A DNA stretch of 64,000 bases from Endomychus coccineus. Taxonomy: Eukaryota; Arthropoda; Insecta; Coleoptera; Endomychidae. Shown in pieces: positions 57,230 to 64,000 of the stretch (position 1 is the stretch's first letter; every line of letters starts with the position of its first letter). The position numbers and the translations under genes are program-made. Under the pieces are notes generated by a model. That model had not been told where the DNA came from and ran no database searches. It saw only the letters and a program-made list of their open reading frames with translations. The stretch is from assembly GCA_958510875.1 (NCBI GenBank), contig OY294068.1:71216633-71280632 (forward strand), given 5' to 3'.

Positions 57230-58295
57230 ATAATAATGACTGAATATGGTCATCCTGTTATCCAGTCAAACACACACTTTTTTGTTTAAAAGTTGATTAA
57301 AAATTCTATGAAGTCACCTCTAGACTTTATCTCCCAGAATTAGGAGATAAAATTTAACACATTTAAATTTCACATTTGTCACATCGTTTTATTCTATGAA
57401 CAGATTTCACTTCTAGAAAACTATTCATACAATAACTGCCAATTCATAAAGTGATAAATGGAAATTCTGAATACCATGAGATGGAATAATAGAATTTTTT
57501 CTTTTTTACCCAACTCTTCAATTTGCAATTCTCATATTGATATGGTATTTCCTATATTGCTGTGGAAATTTTCTCTTGTGAAAGAGTCAGTAGGTCTTCC
57601 TGATAATAATTCATTAAATAGTACTCCCCAGATAAGCTGCCAAATTGAAATTCGAATTAAACTTTACAATATTTCGAGTATTCTACAGTGCTCTCGCAAA
57701 TGAGCAACCGTACTACTTCTTGGAAAGAACTTCGGAATTAATAGATAATAGATATCGAATCAAACTTTCCATGTGGAGGATAATTATTAAAAATGCAGTT
57801 TTCGGGGAAGTTTTCTATCTGCGACGATCACATATTATCTATTCAAGAGACAACTATATATTGAATTCTACCATTGAGAAACAAAACTTTCTATCATAAT
57901 GTTTGCATAGGAGGGGAATGGTTCCTTTAGGATCTGTTGTGGCAGCACAAAAGAGACATAATTCCTACTGGAAGACTACTTAGAGATTTGAAAACTCTGG
58001 AGATCCCAATAGGTAATCTTATCTCATTTGGTGTGGAAATTTCTTCTCGGGAGCATTATATTCCGGTGGCTGCTCTTATGAGCATGTCTCCCTGTATCAT
58101 CAATAAATAAAGATCTTTGGGAAGAGGTTCGCAGGAACATAACTTACGCTAGAATTTCCTCCATGTATCATCTGGTATATCCATGAAATCAATATCGTTT
58201 CAGTGCTTTTGAGTTCGAAATTTATCAGATTCAAGCAGTGTCGAATTGTCGATTGATTCCTTCGCGGAACTTTTTCCAGTTTCATTTTTTTTTAT
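57230..58295. other. No gene seen (57.2-58.3 kb)
   Basis: Overlapping plus frames of about 80 codons at 57458-57899 show no known motif. Otherwise AT-rich. Confidence 0.35.
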
Positions 58296-58299
58296 TCTT

Positions 58300-59840
58300 T
58301 GACTACACGAGAGGGAAACCTATAATGTTCGAAGAACGTCGTGTGAGCCAGCAGCGGAATGTTGGGAGTGGAGATAGGCATTCGAATTTTTCTTGAAGGT
58401 TTGAAGGTTATAGGCTTAGAACAAGACCTCTCTAGGTAAAAAATTCCACAACTTCGCTGTTCGATAGTAAAATGAAGTCTGGTAGGAAGAAATTCGGCAG
58501 GTCTCCACCTTGACAATGAAGGGGTGACTAGTTTGAGCTCGTATGGTCCGCATATCTGAAATCTTTCGTGGTAGAACAACAGACGAGATTTCTGATGAAT
58601 ACCGACCATGGAAATATCTATAGAAAAGGGAGATGTCGCTCACATCTCCACGATGTTTTAGAGAGGTCAATGAACTCGTAAATGTGACATCATCAGTCAG
58701 ACGAATAGCTCTTTTCTGGATAGGATTCAAGAGTTTCGTAGTATGTTTGGGTGCCAGACTCCAAACATGTGAACCGTTCTCCAAGACAGGTCGAATCTGT
58801 ACTTCGTGGATTAGGAGGAGCTGCTGGGATGTAAAGTAGCTCTTGACACAGAATAGAAAACCAAGTTTTTGTGAAGCGGTTTCAGAAATGGACCTCAGGA
58901 CCTTACATGATCATCCCATGAGAGGGTGCTATTGCTAGTGATCCCGAGCATAGATATGGAAGACCTCATAGAAATAGTTGTTCTTGACGTCATCATATCA
59001 GGGATTGTGGGATCCGCCTTCCTTCCTAGAGAAGACGCAAGCTTGAGTTTTGGTTACATCAAACTCTACCAGATTATCAGATCCCCCTTCCACAACTTGT
59101 CTATGTCTCGCTCCTTTAGCTCCATTGGAGGGTATAGGGGCTCTAGATGAGAAAGCGGTATGCAGTGTACCATCATCTGTTGAAATTGTGGATGGGACAG
59201 ATGGTCACTTCCAGCAGATCAATTATATGGAGCAGAAACAAAGTTGGTGGCAAGACAGATCCCTGTGAAACATCAGCGTTGAGGATACTCTGTCAACCAC
59301 TACATGAAGAGAATCTATCTGAGAGGAAACTCGATAGTAAGCAATGGATCTACAATTATTAGGCAAGGTCTCTTCTTTCTTTGCTAGAATTGGTTGAACT
59401 CTAGCTGTCTTCCAGCTGGGAGGAAACACACCCAGTTTGTATGAAGGGGTGAACAACCTGCAGAAAACTGGTGTTATTTCAGACGTACATTCCTTGAGAA
59501 CGACAGGTGGAATTCCGTCTAGCTCATAAACTTTTTGGTATTGAAATAAAACAGAATGCGCCTAATTGTGCGCTGACGAAAGACAATTCCAGGCATATGG
59601 CTATCGATGGCAGCAATATAAGGTAGGTCCTCCCCTTGAGGATCCAAAGTGGAATTTGCTACAAATATTCTAGCTGAAATGATGGCTTTTTCTTGTGGTC
59701 TAGTAGCCAGTATGTCATCATATTTGGTTAGGGGAGAGAATGAAATGAAAAGAAAAATTTCACCAATTGCCTTGGCGAAAGTCGCAAAAGGATGGGAGAT
59801 TTGATGAGTTTCTTCCAGATATCTTTCCTAAATTCCTCAC
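58300..59840 (-). pseudogene. LINE B, longest copy, RT to C-terminus (broken)
   Basis: Minus strand from about 59835: FAKAIGEIFLFISFSPLTKY, LATRPQEKAIISARIFVANS, TLDPQGEDLPYIAAIDSHMP (pre-RT), YKLGVFPPSWKTARVQPI, an RT block with VSQGSVLPPTLFLLHIIDLL near 59270, MTSRTTISMRSSISML-like thumb, then a good C-terminal frame (LLNPIQKRAIRLTDDVTFTS, LFYRYFHGRYSSEISSVVLP, SHPFIVKVETCRISSYQTSF, AKLWNFLPREVLF). Frameshifts break RT. Same family as 6285-7415 and 26155-26400. No endonuclease, so 5'-truncated. Confidence 0.75.
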
Positions 59841-61075
59841 TTCCTCTATTTGGATTTTCACATGGTATTTTATACGTACTTATATGTTTGTTGTTGAATA
59901 GCGTCTGAATCTTAAGTTTGTAATTGATAGAATACAACACTTACACCTTGTTTTTGTATCACTTATATTATAGAAGACTATTGTGACATAGTTTCGACAA
60001 CAAGTGTATCATCAGAACGATATTACATTATTTTTCCTTTGTATTGCACTGTAGATCGAATTAGTTGAAGAGTCACCTCAATTATATTCTTGAAAATATA
60101 ACAATATTTGATGTGATCTATTCAATATAAATCATTTGCAAACAAGTTGGTATTGCTAACATTGATGATATGATTTATATACAATACTCCATACGAAATT
60201 ACATAAGACCGCGAAGTTTCATCAAAACCGCTTAAAAAAGTTGTACTATAAGGTTCAGAGAATCTCCAACTCCCACTATATTTGAATGATGCTTGATGTT
60301 TTGCTGAACCACGCCATTCTGTCCTCCAGCCTTGAATCCAAAACGAAGGTCTTGCAGAGAATAATGTTAGAATTATATTTCATTTGAGAAATGAGCACCC
60401 CGGGTGCTTATTTATCAACATTTATTCGTTTTATTGAAATATTGAATGAAGAATGGTTGTTCTGATTGCTTATTGCTAACCAAAATATTTTTGCATATTT
60501 TTGCAGGCTTTGATGGTTGACTTGCTCTCTTGCAAATTTTATCATTTTTTGATGGCTTTTTCTTACAAATTCTATAACTATATAGCTTATTGACACGAAA
60601 ATGGAATATGACTCACGATTCGTCAATCATGCTTGAACTTATTCATATTGAAATATTGAAAACGGAATTGAAAATGATATCGCACTATCAATTCTATATG
60701 ACGCCCGTCAGAAAACATAAGTTAATAACATAATATAGAAACATGACATGATTTGTGCAACTCGTCGATGGTGTTTTCATGTTATATTATCGAAGTACAC
60801 CTGATATGAAAATTTCAAATAAATTGCTCAAGCAATTACGACTATTATTTAAATCAGTGTATATTCATGGATGAAGAAGGGGCTGTGGGCTGAATTAGAG
60901 CTTTGACTAAATCTAGCAAAGTCGAAGGAGATCTAAACTCTCATTAGGTTTGTTCTCATTGTTTTGTGGTTTCAGTTCTATTCGAATATTATGTTATATT
61001 TTGCTACATTCATGAATATATCTCTGCAATTCAATATCCACCGAGTGAGAGGAATAGTTTTCAAGAATTGTTCTT
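59840..61075. other. No gene; one hammerhead-like motif (59.8-61.1 kb)
   Basis: AT-rich. At about 59990-60028 (minus) CUGAUGA, a 3-bp stem with loop, GAAAC and a GUC appear in hammerhead order, but stem I does not pair. Nothing else recognised. Confidence 0.35.
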
Positions 61076-61079
61076 ACTT

Positions 61080-61581
61080 CTTATATTAGAACATATTCAT
61101 TCAATCATGTAAATAGTCTATAAAAGAATTCACACTGTGGATACACTAAAACACTATAAATAAGAAACATTCACCCATTTCCACAAGACATACTCTTAAA
61201 GTACTGAGGAACTTTCGGCTACCAAGTAGCCATCATCAGGTTAAACTAAATCATAAATCAAAATATACCTGCTTCAATACTATTTGGGGATAATAATGCA
61301 AACAAGAGGTCAACTTCAGGGGGGTAAATAGGAATTTAATAAATTGATTTTTCGTATTCAACATATATTTTTATGGCAAAATGTTCTTTATACCGAGTTA
61401 GAACGTTACTTTTAGTTTGACCTACAAAGCAATCGATTTTGTGAATCCGAAACTTAATCAAAGGTGTTGCCCAAACGATTTTTTACCTTGTTCTTACATC
61501 TATAAACTTTCGAATTTTATTGAAGTATTTGAAGATAATGGCTCTAATCTGGTTAGTTCATTGCGTTCCAATTTCCTTTTT
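61080..61581 (-). pseudogene. Penelope family B 3' part, downstream half of a split copy
   Basis: Minus strand from 61576: AAGGAAATTGGAACGCAA, then IRAIIFK-like linker, GNTFD..GFTKSI, CFVGQTKSNVLTRYKEHFA (the YVG half as FVG), then the non-coding tail with a hammerhead-like core at 61199-61245. The upstream half of this same copy lies at 63241-63340, on the other side of the Helentron at 61582-63235. Confidence 0.7.
61199..61245 (-). ncRNA. Minimal hammerhead-like motif, Penelope family B
   Basis: Minus strand: CUGAUGA (61233-61239), a perfect 6-bp stem II GGCUAC-UUG-GUAGCC, then GAAA and GUUCCUCAGUAC. In the family consensus (from 36.4, 37.3, 43.8, 44.7 and 61.2 kb) UACU before CUGAUGA pairs with AGUA after a CUC site, with a one- or two-pair stem III GG..CC. 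Here stem I is worn (UUAAC). Core complete, activity doubtful. Confidence 0.5.
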
Positions 61582-62039
61582 AAGCTATTGCATATAGTTT
61601 TTATCGCGGCGACCGAATCAAGAAATTCCGTAACGAAAAATAATGTAAGACCTAAGTACCCAACATGTGTCAAATTAATTAATTAATTTGAAGTTTCTAA
61701 AAGTGAGAAATTTCGCTATTTTATACGAATGTTGTAACACTCTAGCGCTTTAGACTCCGGGATTTTCACGTGGCCTATCGAAATTAGAAGGTTCGAATTA
61801 TCTAAAAACATAATTGCATGAACTCCAGACGTCCTCTGTAATTAGCTACGAACGAAATCATTTTGACATATGCCTCTAGGAGCTCGCTACGCGTCTGTTA
61901 GAGTTTATACGTTAGACGCGCGTAGCAGAGACCTGAGAGTACCTGTTTCTATTAAGCTATTGCATATATTGCATATAGCTTTTATCGCGGGCTTTGAGCG
62001 CGACGATCGAATCAAGAAATTCCGTAACGAAAAATAACA

Positions 62040-62966
62040 GGAACTCGTTTATGTTGCGCTCTCTCGGGTGACTAATATTGAAAAATTGTATATCACGAGA
62101 AAAAACGATAATTCTACATTCAAGTTTTATAATAATCGAAGGCAAGCTCCATCGACTGCATCTTTGTTGCAAAAATTCAAAAGACTGCCTTTAAATAGTG
62201 TTTAGACGACAGCTCAAAGTGTCTTAGATTTCCTTAGTGATAGAAATGGCATTTCAATAATGACTTTCAATTGCCAAAGTCTAAATAGTCACAGATACGA
62301 TTTACAAGATTCAGTTACGAGACAAACAAATGTGTTACTTCTTACCGAAACTTGCATGGCGCATGATAATCCGATTGACAAACCTAATTCCAATTTTATT
62401 GTTCAATTCAAACGAGACACTGTTCCAGAAGGTGGGTTGGCTATTTACGGAAATAATAATAATGTAACTAATATTATGACTCCGAATATTGAAATAAATA
62501 TTGCACACGTTAGCGATGTTAATGTTAGGCGCTCATTTGTTGGAGATATTTGTGCGTGCTCATGCAAACACAGAAATGGCCTACACATAGTCATGGTAGC
62601 AATTTACATTTCTCCGAATCCAAAATTTGACGAGGTAGAGCATTTTATTCATCGCACTTTAATGGAGTACACTGAAGAAGGGTCGAAAATACTTGGTACA
62701 AATGGTAATAAATTTCCACTTATCTTGGCTGGCGATTTCAACATCAACTTCGCTGATGAAAAATCAGAGCGGTTGATAACTTTTCTTTCGGAAAAATTGA
62801 ATTTGAAAATGAATAATGATCCACAAGAATCCACAACAAAATATGGGACCACCATTGACGCTGTATTTTGCAGATATTTAGAGGATATCAAGTCTCAAAC
62901 TCATGTCTCTTATTTCAGTTATTCAGTAACCATAAACCTATAGTTTCAATGATAACAAATTCCTGA
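62040..62966 (+). pseudogene. Helentron helicase tail and EEP endonuclease, right copy
   Basis: From 62041 ELVYVALSRVTNIEKLYI (last helicase motif), then a linker with an in-frame TAG at 62203-62205, then IMTFNCQSLNSHRYDLQDS, LLLTETCMAHDN (catalytic Glu), GGLAIYGNNNN, VMVAIYISPNP, LILAGDFNINFAD, TTIDAVFCRYLEDI and SYFSY. An insertion of about 8 bases after SYFSY shifts the frame before the H of the final SYHKP motif; the original stop would be TGA at 62964. Protein identity to the left copy is high (roughly nine in ten). Upstream helicase and Rep are missing. Confidence 0.8.
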
Positions 62967-63209
62967 ATAACCTACATGTATTGTAAGATAATAAAAATAT
63001 TTTAAACGATATTAACTTCTCATTTATTCAATAAAAGAAAAAAAAATGTTTTCTTATCGGTCACCACGCTCAAAAAGTGTAACTTGAATTAATATCAGAG
63101 AAAAAACTTGAATTAAAATATCAAAGAAAAAAAAATACTGCATAAATTAAAAAAAATAAATAATTATAATTGCATAAGTTGAGAAATAATGCTATGCAAT
63201 AGCTTTACC

Positions 63210-63230
63210 GTGGCAGTCCCCGAGTGCCAC
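63210..63230 (+). other. Helentron 3'-terminal hairpin, right copy
   Basis: Perfect 6-bp stem GTGGCA/TGCCAC with a 9-base loop GTCCCCGAG, five bases from the element's 3' boundary. Same position and sequence type as at 164-184. Confidence 0.75.
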
Positions 63231-63240
63231 ACGTATTTTT

Positions 63241-63340
63241 TTGTTTAGAAATTGAATTATCAATCAGAGATTTGGAGAAACCATTGTCCAACGCTTTGCT
63301 GAAGTTTCCCAACTTTGTTGTAATTTTGCTGGCACAAGGG
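63241..63340 (-). pseudogene. Penelope family B, upstream half of the split copy
   Basis: The minus-strand segment reads AAACTTCAGCAAAGCGTTGG, ATAATTCAATTTCTAAAC into an A run, matching CTCCAGCAAATAGCGTTGG and AATTCAATTTATTAGC at 63550-63612. In protein this is the linker before the endonuclease (LGNFSKALDNGF, SLIDNSIS). It continues at 61581 once the Helentron is removed. Confidence 0.6.
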
Positions 63341-63539
63341 GACATTTAATAATCTATGAACAAAAATATCGAATGAACCTATTTTATATTTAAATGGTGT
63401 AGCTGAACCTGCCGGATTACACCTATTTTTTTCAGTGGGTTTATTTTATATGTCAAATCCATGTGATAACCAACTTGTCTAATATTAATTAACATATTAT
63501 TCGAAGTCCCCTTGGCCATCAAAATTACTATAACGGAGG

Positions 63540-64000
63540 TGAGACACTCCAGCAAATAGCGTTGGACGATGATTTCGACAAATCTTTGATGAATAATTCA
63601 ATTTATTAGCAAAAAAGGAAATTGGAACGCAACCAACAACGAAATTAGAGCCATTACCTTCAAATACTCTAAAAAAATGTGTTCATCATCATCATCCTTT
63701 AGTAACTAATAAATTCCATAATTTTTTTCCAAAATTTGCAATACAACCAGTTTATGAATGTAAGAACAAGGTAAAAAACTGTTTAGGCAACAGCTTCAAT
63801 AAATTTTCAGATTTTGACAAATCTGGGATTTACAAAATCGATTGTGAGTCAAGTTGAAATTGATATGTGGGTCAACCTGAGAGGAATATTCTAACTCGAT
63901 ATAAAGAACATTTTGCTCATATAAAAATAATGGTGAAAAATCAGCGTTAGCCGAACAGATTTTGAATACAAGTCACTCCATTTTTCAAGAAAGTTTATCA
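63540..64000 (+). pseudogene. Penelope family B linker and GIY-YIG, runs off the window
   Basis: Plus strand: VLDDDFDKSLMNNSIY, linker, YECKNKVKNCLGNSFNKFSD-like, DFDKSGIYKIDCES near 63810-63850 (GIY), a worn YVG (DMWVN), ERNILTRYKEHFAHIK, SALAEQILNTSHSIFQESL, cut at 64000. A stop replaces the second Cys. It serves as the uninterrupted reference for the split copy at 61.1/63.3 kb. Confidence 0.7.

Larger units (their letters stand above)
61582..63235 (+). mobile_element. Helentron derivative, right copy, inserted in a Penelope element
   Basis: The 5' end AAGCTATTGCATATAG starts at 61582 after TTTTT. The 3' end has GCTATGCAATAGCTT (63191-63205), the hairpin at 63210-63230 and CACACGTA before a T run. 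The flanking sequences (…ATTTCCTTTTT and TTTTTTGTTTAGAAATTGAA) join into continuous Penelope family B sequence, matching the uninterrupted paralogue at 63590-63625. A second 5' end lies inside at 61955, so the copy has two tandem 5' ends. Coding content is only the last helicase motif plus the endonuclease. Confidence 0.8.

Noticed and set aside
58926..59362. Several plus-strand ORFs
   Set aside because: Antisense shadows of LINE B reverse transcriptase.
161..63235. Window-scale inverted repeat: the two Helentron copies at each end are inverted, about 60 kb apart
   Set aside because: Each homology stops at the element ends. The flanks and the sequence between do not match, so these are two insertions, not a segmental inverted duplication.
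1..64000. CRISPR arrays, tRNA or rRNA genes, bacterial operons
   Set aside because: No regularly spaced identical repeats, no cloverleaf or rRNA signature seen, and the splice signals and transposon classes are eukaryotic.

Overview
This is an AT-rich metazoan nuclear window. Spliced exons, a TATA/initiator promoter, AATAAA poly(A) signals and the mix of transposons (mariner, Tc1/mariner-like, jockey/CR1/I-type LINEs, Ty3/gypsy, Penelope, Helentron) suggest an insect. A beetle is my guess, but nothing in the window proves the order. I see no tRNA, rRNA or CRISPR array.

Layout. 0.16-2.8 kb: a Helentron deletion derivative (minus strand) that keeps a helicase tail fused to an endonuclease, plus a spare Helentron 5' end, a MITE fragment and a 38-bp perfect palindrome. 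4.3-12 kb: a nested graveyard. A minus-strand Ty3/gypsy element (gag-protease-RT-RNaseH-integrase) is broken up by a mariner and two LINEs, and flanked by a Tc1/mariner relic and an RNaseH-LINE tail. 13-17.5 kb: a dispersed repeat, a THAP zinc-finger remnant and a Tc1/mariner transposase relic.

18-56 kb: the only convincing host coding sequence is four phase-0 exons on the plus strand. They are a promoter plus a 26-codon first exon at 18.1 kb, two possible terminal exons at 29.3 and 31.9 kb (each with stop and poly(A) signal), and an internal exon at 55.9 kb. They fit one gene with alternative 3' ends in a transposon-filled 38-kb span. The rest is foldback elements with long inverted arms (20.0, 22.9, 37.9, 54.4, 56.3 kb), several Penelope families whose ends carry minimal hammerhead-ribozyme cores, and two related DD41D-type Tc1/mariner elements at 41.6-43.7 and 46.3-48.7 kb. 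The second of these has a nearly intact, spliced transposase and arms that are themselves TIR-bounded units. LINE fragments lie at 26-28, 30.8, 52-54 and 58-59.8 kb.

61-64 kb: Penelope fragments. One is split by a second Helentron copy, so that element's ends can be read off directly.

The transposon genes are almost all broken. The nesting gives an insertion order in several places. Most notable are two families of minimal hammerhead ribozymes, the Helentron with a C-terminal endonuclease, the composite-like Tc1/mariner element, and a 19-bp motif centred on TGATCA shared by two otherwise different foldback elements.
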